Assembly: GCA_019307805.1 (NCBI GenBank)
Contig: JAFDIX010000169.1
Location: 1 to 6,436, forward strand
DNA length: 6,436 bases
Direction of reading: 5' to 3'
DNA from: Deltaproteobacteria bacterium
GTDB lineage: Bacteria; Desulfobacterota; DSM-4660; Desulfatiglandales; HGW-15
In this document: positions 1 to 4,983 of the stretch, one piece after another
Position numbering within the stretch: position 1 is the first letter of the stretch
Layout: each line of letters opens with the position of its first letter
Translations under genes and position numbers: made by a program
The notes under the pieces: generated by a model
What the model was told of the DNA's origin: nothing
The model's input: the letters and a program-made list of their open reading frames with translations, nothing else
The model's database searches: none

Positions 1-64
1 TTTTGGCATTGGGCCGATAAAACTTGCCCTTTTCTCCTTCTGAAAAATCATATTTGTCTCTCAT
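1..64 (-). CDS. BrnA-like antitoxin, N-terminal fragment (cut by the left edge)
   Basis: The ATG at 64-62 overlaps the toxin stop codon as ATGA, the usual sign of translational coupling in a toxin-antitoxin pair. Only 21 codons are in the window. They begin MRDKYDFSEGEK and continue with GKFYRPNAK. The 'YDFS...GKFYRP' opening is, from family knowledge, typical of the short DNA-binding antitoxins encoded directly after BrnT toxins. The missing C-terminal part would be expected to carry a ribbon-helix-helix (CopG/MetJ-like) domain that binds the promoter and neutralises the toxin. The family call rests on this short N-terminus and on position, so it is good for 'antitoxin partner' but weaker for the exact fold. 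Confidence 0.75.
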   Translation of the reverse strand, partial: MRDKYDFSEGEKGKFYRPNAK

Positions 65-363
65 TGTCTTTCTCCATATTCCAAAGATTCTTTTTTGCTT
101 GAATTACGACTTGAAAATATTCGTATCGTTACTACCCCAGGGTTCTCCTCACGAAAGGTATGGCATACAACCAGCAGTCTGCTGCTTTTAGAAATGCCCA
201 TCGTGATCCACCGCTCTTCGGTTGCACTATGATCTGGATCATAAATTGTCATTGCCGATGGATCAAGAAATACCGATGCCGCCTCCTCAAAGCTAACACC
301 ATGTTTCTCCTTGTTTGATTGCGCCTTCTTTAGGTCCCAGTCAAAGTAGTAATTTAGGCCCAC
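61..363 (-). CDS. brnT: BrnT-family toxin (RelE-like ribonuclease of a type II TA system)
   Basis: This is a complete 100-residue protein, a normal length for BrnT. Family features in order: FDWD near residues 7-10, NKEKHGVSFEEA at 17-28, VFLDP at 31-35, a DPDHS-x3-EERW block at 42-52, LLVVCHT at 63-69, and the C-terminal IRIFSSR...E block at 80-92. BrnT toxins are RelE-fold ribonucleases that act on RNA and stop translation, and they are held in check by the downstream antitoxin. The start is GTG at 363-361, preceded by GAGG (minus strand) with a 7-nt spacer. An ATG two bases upstream is out of frame. The order toxin-first, antitoxin-second is the usual one for BrnTA. I see no truncation or missing block, so the toxin is probably functional. 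It is autoregulated in known systems. Confidence 0.9.
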   Translation of the reverse strand: MGLNYYFDWDLKKAQSNKEKHGVSFEEAASVFLDPSAMTIYDPDHSATEERWITMGISKSSRLLVVCHTFREENPGVVTIRIFSSRNSSKKESLEYGERQ

Positions 364-424
364 ATTAGATCCTCATTTAGGATAAGACCTGGGGATTAAA
401 TAGTGGCTTTCCAATACCTTTCAA

Positions 425-430
425 ATTATA
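425..430 (-). promoter_or_regulatory. Candidate -10 box for the brnT-antitoxin operon
   Basis: The minus strand reads a perfect TATAAT here, about 62 bases upstream of the brnT GTG start. No good -35 hexamer lies at 15-19 bases (the 17-base position gives TATATT). Three TCAAA words (plus-strand positions 421, 431 and 445) surround the -10 box, which would suit an autoregulated operator. This is only a pattern-based call. Confidence 0.4.
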
Positions 431-528
431 TCAAAAATCCGTCCTCAAATATACCCAAAATAAGCATTCTATCATGCCTTCGTATCAAGCAATGAAAGTA
501 CGTTCTTAGAGTTATGCATTTCCTGATT

Positions 529-571
529 GGGGTCACGCCGGTACTTTTGGTAATAAGAACCCCCTTTTTTT
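529..571 (+). terminator. Possible terminator-like hairpin with seven T residues
   Basis: GGGGT (529-533) can pair with ACCCC (559-563), and seven T residues follow at 565-571. The loop is large (25 nt) and no plus-strand gene ends just before it, so its role is unclear. The segment also resembles the GGGGTCA-type ends of some REP-like repeats, which I cannot confirm from one copy. Confidence 0.2.
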
Positions 572-586
572 AAGCCGATATATCGA

Positions 587-618
587 GTGATTCATCTTCG
601 ATGACGTTCATCGATCAC
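587..618. repeat. Nested palindrome, possible operator
   Basis: The outer arms are GTGAT (587-591) and ATCAC (614-618). Inside, TCGATGA (598-604) and TCATCGA (608-614) form a perfect 7-bp inverted repeat around a 3-nt centre. TCATC (592-596) can also pair with GATGA (600-604), so two mutually exclusive short hairpins are possible. The symmetry is in a non-coding stretch between divergent operons, so a regulator site is plausible. There is no match to a regulator motif that I know. Confidence 0.3.
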
Positions 619-671
619 ATGTCTCCGAAGCACTTTGGACATGAAAGAGGCTCAGCTACACATGGGAATTA

Positions 672-890
672 ATGCTTAGAGAAACAGCCTGTTTTAATGT
701 TGTCCTGTTTCGTACACAAAACGCAGCAGCTTTATCGCCAGACGTGTGGAAAAAGTCAATAGATTGTTTTAAGAAAGTCATTGAACTGATTTCTGCATGG
801 AGATACTTGAAACGCATCCAGCAGGTCTTAAACGGATGGAAACCTTTTAGTATTACTAACAATGTGAAAATAATCTGCAATTCTCTGTGA
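672..890 (+). CDS. Doubtful 72-residue ORF, no recognised family
   Basis: An ATG-started ORF of 72 codons with a C-terminal half rich in Lys, Ile and Trp (segment KKSIDCFKKVIELI near residues 27-40, which could form an amphipathic helix). I recognise no domain, no signal peptide and no clear Shine-Dalgarno sequence (only GGGA about 5 nt upstream). A longer ORF on the opposite strand covers the whole of it, so coding on either strand is uncertain. It could be a chance ORF or a remnant of a longer gene. I list it only because the space is otherwise empty. Confidence 0.15.
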   Translation: MLRETACFNVVLFRTQNAAALSPDVWKKSIDCFKKVIELISAWRYLKRIQQVLNGWKPFSITNNVKIICNSL

Positions 891-897
891 AAAACCC

Positions 898-925
898 TTG
901 ACAAAATATTTTTTTGGAATAACTT
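898..925 (+). promoter_or_regulatory. Candidate sigma-70 promoter for the mvhD-metV-metF operon
   Basis: A perfect TTGACA (898-903) is followed after 16 bases by TAACTT (920-925). TAACTT keeps the three most important -10 positions (T1, A2, T6). Transcription would start near 932 and leave a leader of about 140 nt before mvhD. A second TTGACA at 972-977 has no -10 partner at the right distance. The call is made from sequence alone. Confidence 0.45.
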
Positions 926-1001
926 AAAAAGGTTAGGTCCTTTACAAAGAAGTAGGGGAAAATTAATGGGTTTGACAATGGCGTCTATCTCTTTGAGAAG
1001 G

Positions 1002-1022
1002 AGAAAGGCGCTTTTCTTTTTT
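1002..1022 (+). terminator. Weak leader hairpin with T-run (possible attenuator)
   Basis: AGAAA (1002-1006) can pair with TTTCT (1013-1017) across a 6-nt loop, and the T-run reaches to 1022. It lies in the presumed leader of mvhD, upstream of the start codon. The stem is short and AT-rich, so alone it would be a poor terminator. The polypurine/polypyrimidine composition of 994-1022 would produce such pairing by chance. Confidence 0.15.
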
Positions 1023-1069
1023 AAGCTAAATGCTTCGATTCGTAAATTCAATAGCGAGAAGAACTGAAT

Positions 1070-1498
1070 ATGGTTGATGAAAAAAAACTTGTTTTGGCTC
1101 TATTCTATTGCCAGAACATTCCCGAAAGCGGTGAGCAGGAAAGGAAGGCCCTGGAAAAACAGTACGGAAGATCCGTCCGGTTTTTTCCGGTTCCCTGCAG
1201 TGGAAGGGTGGAACCCCTGCATTTTTTGCGGGCTCTGGAGGAGTTCGCAGATGCCGCATATCTTGTGACATGTCCTGAAGGCGCCTGCCGTTATTTTGAA
1301 GGAAATAGGAGAGCCAGGAAAAGGGTAGAAAGGACCCGGACGATTATCGCCGGTATTGGGCTTGAAGAGGAAAGAATAGGCATCGTCGTCACCTCGAAGG
1401 AGGAGCGGAAGGGCCTGGCCGCCCTGGCTCAAGAAATCATGCAACGCATACAGGCGCTCCCCCTGTCCCCCGTATTCAAGCAAGCCGCAAACAGGTAA
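1070..1498 (+). CDS. mvhD: MvhD/FlpD-family hydrogenase-type iron-sulfur subunit, lacking one usual cysteine
   Basis: This 142-residue protein is close in length to the MvhD/FlpD family, small [2Fe-2S] electron-transfer proteins. They normally connect a hydrogenase or formate dehydrogenase to heterodisulfide reductase (HdrA). Seen in the sequence: VPCSGRVEPLHFLRALEEFAD at residues 41-61, CPEGAC at 68-73 (C-x4-C, matching the family CHPGDC), Y-x2-GN-x2-A-x2-RVE at 75-87, and IGL-x4-ERIGI near 96-105. The family N-terminal CNWC is reduced to a single Cys14 (YCQN), so only four cysteines are present (14, 43, 68, 73). The start is ATG with a weak GAGAAG eight bases upstream. It is the first gene before metV and metF, so it may pass electrons to or from the methylene-THF reductase. 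No HdrA is visible. The family call is firm; the partner is inferred. Confidence 0.85.
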   Translation: MVDEKKLVLALFYCQNIPESGEQERKALEKQYGRSVRFFPVPCSGRVEPLHFLRALEEFADAAYLVTCPEGACRYFEGNRRARKRVERTRTIIAGIGLEEERIGIVVTSKEERKGLAALAQEIMQRIQALPLSPVFKQAANR

Positions 1499-1506
1499 TC
1501 GGCTGC

Positions 1507-1531
1507 ACAGGAGCGCCCGGGGCACCCCTGT
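1507..1531 (+). other. GC-rich hairpin just after mvhD
   Basis: ACAGG (1507-1511) pairs with CCTGT (1527-1531), with further G:C pairs inside (1513-1518 against the GGGC segment) interrupted by two mismatches. No T-run follows, so it is not a classical intrinsic terminator. It could protect the mvhD 3' end or weaken read-through towards metV. Confidence 0.3.
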
Positions 1532-1557
1532 CGGAGGGACTGCTCTGTGAATCCCTG

Positions 1558-1665
1558 GTAACTACTCAGGTTCACGGTTCAAGGGTTCACAGTTAAAAAA
1601 GGATGAACATAGACCAATATGAAGATAAGGCAACCAACCGTGAACCTGACAACCTGAGTAGTTAC
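1558..1665. repeat. 108-base inverted-repeat element (MITE-like) between mvhD and metV
   Basis: The element begins GTAACTACTCAGG (1558-1570) and ends with the exact reverse complement CCTGAGTAGTTAC (1653-1665). Next to these, GGTTCACGGTT (1569-1579) is perfectly complementary to AACCGTGAACC (1636-1646). The right arm carries an extra 8 bases, seen as the tandem pair AACCTGAC/AACCTGAG (1643-1658). Without that duplication the arms would be a perfect 22-bp inverted repeat. A second, diverged copy of the inner word, GGTTCACAGTT, lies at 1584-1594. The interior has no ORF. The structure suggests a small non-autonomous or REP-type repeat. I see no clear target-site duplication and cannot name the family. 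It ends five bases before the metV GAGGTG. Confidence 0.75.
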
Positions 1666-1681
1666 AAAAAGAGGTGAATCT

Positions 1682-2350
1682 ATGATTACAGCAGAACAGA
1701 AGCCCATAGAGGAATTGAAGGAGATGATAGCGCCATATGGCCGCATCCTGGTCCTGGGCTGCAACTCCTGTGTGGCGGAATGCGCTGCAGGGGGTGAGAA
1801 GGAAACAGGGATGCTTGCCTCTACCCTGCGAATGGCCGTGAAGATGGAAGGCAAGGAGGCTCTTATCCAGGAAAAGGCCCTGGATCGGCAGTGTGTCAAT
1901 GAATTCGTGATCCAGTTGGAGGAGATCATCGATCAATACGATGTTGTCCTATCACTGGGTTGTGGCGCGGGGGTGCAGGCCGTTCAGGACACGTACCCGG
2001 AAATTCCTATCTTTCCTGCCCTGAATACCGCATTCCTTGGTGAGACCAGGCAGCAAGGTTACTGGTTGGAGAATTGTCTGGGTTGCGGGGATTGCATGCT
2101 CCACTTTTTCGGCGGTGTTTGTCCCCTGGCCCGTTGCTCGAAACAACTGCTGAACGGTCCATGCGGCGGGTCCATGGACGGTAAGTGCGAAGTGAACAAA
2201 GAGGTCCCCTGCGGCTGGCAATTGATCATCGACAGATTGTCCTCCTTTGATGCCCTGGAAAGGCTGGAGGAGGTGTATCCCCCAAAAAACTGGTCTAAAA
2301 AGCAGGGCCTGGGGCCAAGAAAGATCATCAGGGAGGATCAGCAGACGTGA
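1682..2350 (+). CDS. metV: MetV, iron-sulfur/zinc partner subunit of methylenetetrahydrofolate reductase
   Basis: The 222-residue protein matches the MetV family (annotated as methylenetetrahydrofolate reductase C-terminal domain protein), a partner of MetF in acetogens and many anaerobes. There is an N-terminal Rossmann-like part with a C-x2-C-x3-C group at residues 27, 30 and 34 (LGCNSCVAEC), and an LGCGAG segment at 92-97. The diagnostic cysteine-rich C-terminal block covers about 131-180: C132, C135 and C138 (CLGCGDC), GGVCPLARCSK (C147, C152), LLNGPCGGS-x3-GKCEV (C161, C169) and PCGW (C177). Thirteen cysteines in all suit metal and Fe-S binding, as known for the family. The start is ATG with GAGGTG five bases upstream. 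The gene overlaps metF by GTGA, which implies coupled translation and a complex made in fixed ratio. It acts in the cytoplasm in the methyl branch of the Wood-Ljungdahl pathway. Confidence 0.93.
   Translation: MITAEQKPIEELKEMIAPYGRILVLGCNSCVAECAAGGEKETGMLASTLRMAVKMEGKEALIQEKALDRQCVNEFVIQLEEIIDQYDVVLSLGCGAGVQAVQDTYPEIPIFPALNTAFLGETRQQGYWLENCLGCGDCMLHFFGGVCPLARCSKQLLNGPCGGSMDGKCEVNKEVPCGWQLIIDRLSSFDALERLEEVYPPKNWSKKQGLGPRKIIREDQQT
2331..2336 (+). promoter_or_regulatory. Shine-Dalgarno site that fixes the metF GTG start
   Basis: GGGAGG lies inside the end of metV, ten bases before the GTG at 2347. The next in-frame ATG is codon 59, past conserved MetF sequence, so the GTG is the start. Confidence 0.75.
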
Positions 2351-3297
2351 AAGCGACAAGTCAGTTGAAGCAGGTTATTGAGAAAGGGGAATTTGCAGTC
2401 ACCGCCGAATGCGGTCCCCCCAAGGGTGCAGACCCGGACGCGGTAATCCGAAAGGCAGAGCTGTTGAAAGAGAAGGTAGATGCGGTGAATGTTACGGACA
2501 ATCAGACTGCCATCGTTCGAATGTCCAGTCTGGCCGCCTGTACTCTTTTGAGAAACATCGGGCTTGACCCTGTTTTGCAGATGGTCGTCAGGGATAGAAA
2601 CAGGATTGCGCTGCAGTCGGATATCCTTGGGGCCTCTGCCGTGGGAATCAGAAATGTCTTGTGTTTGTCGGGCGATCACCACAGCTTTGGCAACCAGCCC
2701 CAGGCAGCGGGGGTTTTTGATCTGGATTCCATTCAGCTCCTGGCGACCGTGAAGGGCATGCGGGATGAGGGGACCATACTGGGTGGCGACCCCTTGGCCA
2801 GTGCGCCGGATCTCTTCATCGGGGCGGCGGCAAACCCCTTTGCCGATCCCCTGTCCTTCAGGGTCGTTCGGCTGGCCAAAAAGATCAAAGCAGGCGCCGA
2901 CTTCATCCAGACACAATGCATCTACAATCTGGAGCGGTTTGAGGAATGGATGACCATGGCCGGGGACAAGGGGCTCCTGGATAAGACCGCCATACTGGGC
3001 GGGGTGACGCCGCTCAAATCTGCGGGGATGGCCAGGTATATGAAAAACAGGGTTTCCGGAATGGACATCCCGGACACCGTCATCCAGAGGATGGAGAAGA
3101 CCCCCAAAGAGAAACAGCAGGAGGAAGGGCTCACCATCTGTGTCGAAACCATTGAAAGACTCAAGGAGATACCCGGTGTCAAAGGGGTCCATGTGATGGC
3201 CATCGAATGGGAAGAGGTCGTGGAACAAATCCTGGAGCGGGCAGGACTCCTGCCGAGGCCCTCCCTTTCAGTTGGTTATACGAAACCTGGTCCTTAG
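2347..3297 (+). CDS. metF: MetF, 5,10-methylenetetrahydrofolate reductase
   Basis: The product reduces methylene-THF to methyl-THF (or the reverse in methyl oxidation) using FAD in a TIM-barrel fold. At 316 residues it has the normal length. Visible landmarks: TAECGPPKG at 19-27 with the likely catalytic Glu21, VTDNQTA at 49-55, QSDILGASAVGIRNVLCLSGD at 90-110 (the GD is the flavin-contacting segment), GAAANPFADP at 159-168, KKIKAGADFIQTQCIYN at 178-194 (TQ is a substrate-site pair), AILGGVTPLKS at 215-225, and GVHVMAIEWE near 280-289. It begins with GTG and overlaps metV by four bases, so the two subunits are probably coupled. A cytoplasmic MetVF complex is expected. The direction of the reaction (acetogenic or oxidative) cannot be read from the sequence. 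Confidence 0.95.
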   Translation: MKATSQLKQVIEKGEFAVTAECGPPKGADPDAVIRKAELLKEKVDAVNVTDNQTAIVRMSSLAACTLLRNIGLDPVLQMVVRDRNRIALQSDILGASAVGIRNVLCLSGDHHSFGNQPQAAGVFDLDSIQLLATVKGMRDEGTILGGDPLASAPDLFIGAAANPFADPLSFRVVRLAKKIKAGADFIQTQCIYNLERFEEWMTMAGDKGLLDKTAILGGVTPLKSAGMARYMKNRVSGMDIPDTVIQRMEKTPKEKQQEEGLTICVETIERLKEIPGVKGVHVMAIEWEEVVEQILERAGLLPRPSLSVGYTKPGP

Positions 3298-3299
3298 GG

Positions 3300-3336
3300 C
3301 CAGGACAGAGATAGATGGCTCTGCCTTGGAGTTTTG
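3300..3336 (+). terminator. Weak intrinsic-terminator candidate after metF
   Basis: CAGAG (3306-3310) pairs with CTCTG (3319-3323) across an 8-nt loop. With two mismatches the stem extends to CCA/TGG, and it is followed by AGTTTTG. It begins three bases after the metF stop. The T-run is short, so termination would be partial at best. Confidence 0.4.
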
Positions 3337-3341
3337 TGTCT

Positions 3342-3481
3342 AAAATCACAAATTCCAAGCACCAAATTACAAATAAATCTCAAATCTCAAACCGGTTCAA
3401 ACGATTGGTTTTTTTTTTTTGTTTTTTGAATTTAGGGCATTGTTATTTGTTTGTTATTTGGGATTTGTTATTTGAAATTTC
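3342..3481. repeat. Long imperfect CAAAT-rich inverted repeat with poly-T centre
   Basis: The left arm (about 3342-3392) is built from words such as AAATCACAAATTCC, AAATTACAAAT and CTCAAATCTCAAA. The right arm (about 3428-3481) is built from complementary words such as TTGTTATTTG, GGATTTGTTATTTG and GAAATTTC. The reverse complement of the right arm aligns with the left with small gaps. The centre contains CCGGTTC and a run of 12 T (3409-3420), then G and six more T. It has no coding potential. I recall similar CAAAT/ATTTG spacer repeats as multicopy in several anaerobic deltaproteobacterial genomes, but one copy cannot prove that here. As RNA it would form a long hairpin that separates the two gene groups. 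Confidence 0.65.
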
Positions 3482-3534
3482 AATAAGACAATGAACTTCC
3501 AACAAAGCAAATCCCGTCTGGAGATAACCAAAGC

Positions 3535-3563
3535 CTGATCCTTCGGACCCGGATCTTTACAAT
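3535..3563 (+). promoter_or_regulatory. Candidate promoter for the glutamate-synthase-like pair
   Basis: TACAAT (3558-3563) is a good -10 box. A 17-base spacer separates it from CTGATC (3535-3540), a poor -35 (3 of 6). A GATCC/GGATC inverted repeat (3537-3541, 3551-3555) lies across the spacer and could be a regulator site. Transcription would start near 3570, just before the weak GAGAG ribosome-binding site. Confidence 0.3.
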
Positions 3564-3585
3564 ACGAGAAAAAGAGAGTTTTATT

Positions 3586-4983
3586 ATGCCGTCCAAATAC
3601 GTCATTCACACCAGGCACACGCCCCATCGCTTTGAGGCCATCGCCAAGTCCGGCATCATTGCCTGGGAAGAGGGCTGTCTGAAATGTGCGGTCTGCGTGA
3701 AGAAGCAGTGCGTGTACGGGGTATATGATAACCGCGGCCTGGATGCCGGGCAGATGGTGGATTCCATCGATAACATGTGCATGAGCTGCTACCGGTGTGT
3801 CCAAAATTGCCCCCGGGAGCTTATTCACAAGACCGAGAGTCCCGAATTCAAGGCCCTGGGGGATGCCCACTGGACACCGGATATTATAACGCGGCTGTGG
3901 TATCAGGCCGAGACAGGTAAAATTCCCGTGTCCGGGGCCGGATATCCCGGTCCCTTCGTCGGGCCGGGCTTTGATTCCATGTGGACCGATATGTCCGAGA
4001 TCGTTCGACCCACCAGGGACGGCATCCATGGTCGGGAGTATATCAGTACGGCCATTGATCTGGGCAAAACCCCGGATCACCTTTCCTTTTCAGATGACGG
4101 GAAAATGGAAGGGGATATCTCAGGTATCATAGATATCCCATTGCCCATTATCATGCGGGTTCCGGCCTTTGGTTCACTGAGCCGGGAGACCCTGAAGGGA
4201 TGGGCCATGGGAGCAAAGACCCTGGGGACCCTGCTGGCTATTCCCGACAGGATGATAAAGGCCGGAACAGAGGGCTACCAAAGCACACTCGTTCCTGTCC
4301 TTTCCCCGGGCCCCATACCCCTGAAAATCCTTGGGGAAGGCACTCGTATGGTTGAAATCGAATGGTCCCAGGACTGGCAGAAGACCGTGGACACCATTCA
4401 GGCGGTCCACCCATCTCTCATGATCACAGTCCGGCTCCCCCTGGCCAAGGGCGTCGAAGACAAGGCCCTCTCCCTCATAGAGTCCGGAATTTCGGTGATC
4501 CATCTTGAAGGCAGCCCCCGGGGAAGGGCTGTGGATGATGAAGGGCTGTTTCTTAAGGATGCCCTTCGATCGGTGCATATCGCCATTGTCGACAAGGGCT
4601 GTCGCGACGGGATCACCCTGCTTGCCAGTGGCGGAATTACCATGGCCGAGAACGTGGCCAAGGCCCTCATCTGCGGAGCGGATGCCGTGTTCGTGGATTT
4701 CCCCATCAACATCGCCCTGGAATGCAGAATGTGCCGCCGGTGCACGGAAGATCTTTCCTGTCCCGTGGAGATCGAGAATGCCCCTTCGAACTGGGTGGCG
4801 TCCCGAGTCATCAACCTGATCGGTGCGTGGCACAACCAGCTTCTGGAAGTCATGGGGGCTATGGGAATCAGGGAAGCCCGCCGCCTGCGGGGCGAGGCAG
4901 GCCGGGCAATGTTTTTCGAACAATTGGACGAGGAATCCTTTGGAACCTTGGGAGAATTAAAGGATGGATACGAACTTGAATAA
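3586..4983 (+). CDS. Ferredoxin-fused glutamate-synthase-like paralogue with eroded FMN-site motifs
   Basis: The 465-residue protein has two [4Fe-4S] ferredoxin motifs: C31-x2-C34-x2-C37-x4-C42 and C65-x2-C68-x2-C71-x3-C75-Pro. A linker follows (ALGDAHWTPDI, residues 90-100; AETGKIP, 108-114) that closely matches the next gene. The rest aligns with the FMN-binding (GltB-type) barrel: VIHLEGS at 304-310, LLASGGITMAENVAKALICGADAVF at 345-369, and the cysteine group ECRMCRRC...SC at 379-392 with C-x2-C-x2-C-x5-C spacing. However, the AKPG-x-GG segment is absent (about 45 residues shorter in that part) and GGTGA-x-P is replaced by RGRAVDDEG. It may therefore not bind FMN normally and could be an electron-transfer or structural partner of its neighbour. 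The start is ATG with GAGAG seven bases upstream. The last 20 bases overlap the next gene. Confidence 0.8.
   Translation: MPSKYVIHTRHTPHRFEAIAKSGIIAWEEGCLKCAVCVKKQCVYGVYDNRGLDAGQMVDSIDNMCMSCYRCVQNCPRELIHKTESPEFKALGDAHWTPDIITRLWYQAETGKIPVSGAGYPGPFVGPGFDSMWTDMSEIVRPTRDGIHGREYISTAIDLGKTPDHLSFSDDGKMEGDISGIIDIPLPIIMRVPAFGSLSRETLKGWAMGAKTLGTLLAIPDRMIKAGTEGYQSTLVPVLSPGPIPLKILGEGTRMVEIEWSQDWQKTVDTIQAVHPSLMITVRLPLAKGVEDKALSLIESGISVIHLEGSPRGRAVDDEGLFLKDALRSVHIAIVDKGCRDGITLLASGGITMAENVAKALICGADAVFVDFPINIALECRMCRRCTEDLSCPVEIENAPSNWVASRVINLIGAWHNQLLEVMGAMGIREARRLRGEAGRAMFFEQLDEESFGTLGELKDGYELE

Larger units (their letters stand above)
364..1069. other. AT-rich intergenic region without a convincing gene
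   Basis: This is about 700 bases between the divergent toxin-antitoxin operon and the mvhD-metV-metF operon. It is clearly more AT-rich than the flanking right-hand genes. Two overlapping antisense ORFs exist (672-890 plus, 656-1051 minus). Neither has a recognisable protein motif or a good ribosome-binding site. The region contains the likely brnT promoter, a GGGGT...ACCCCC plus T-run segment at 529-571, a nested palindrome at 587-618, and a sigma-70-like promoter at 898-925. It could be an eroded integration site or decayed gene, but nothing in it identifies a mobile element. Confidence 0.6.

Noticed and set aside
529..571. REP-associated transposase repeat suggested by the GATTGGGGTCA string
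   Set aside because: The resemblance is from memory and only about ten bases long. The rest of the segment does not form the expected palindrome and there is no transposase gene in the window.
656..1051. 131-codon open frame on the minus strand in the AT-rich spacer
   Set aside because: It has no recognised motif and no convincing ribosome-binding site. It overlaps the best candidate promoter (898-925) of the plus-strand operon and has a composition expected from AT-rich non-coding DNA.
1499..1514. Sequence match between TCGGCTGCACAGGAGC and 5053-5068 (15 of 16 bases)
   Set aside because: The second site is within coding sequence of the ferredoxin domain and the match does not extend on either side. 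It is most simply a chance match.
2338..3228. 296-codon open frame on the minus strand
   Set aside because: It is antisense to metF, which is unmistakable on the plus strand. No family features are seen in the antisense product.
3342..3481. CRISPR-like array in the CAAAT-rich region
   Set aside because: The repeated words are short, degenerate and arranged as inverted arms. There are no constant-length repeats with unique spacers and no cas genes.
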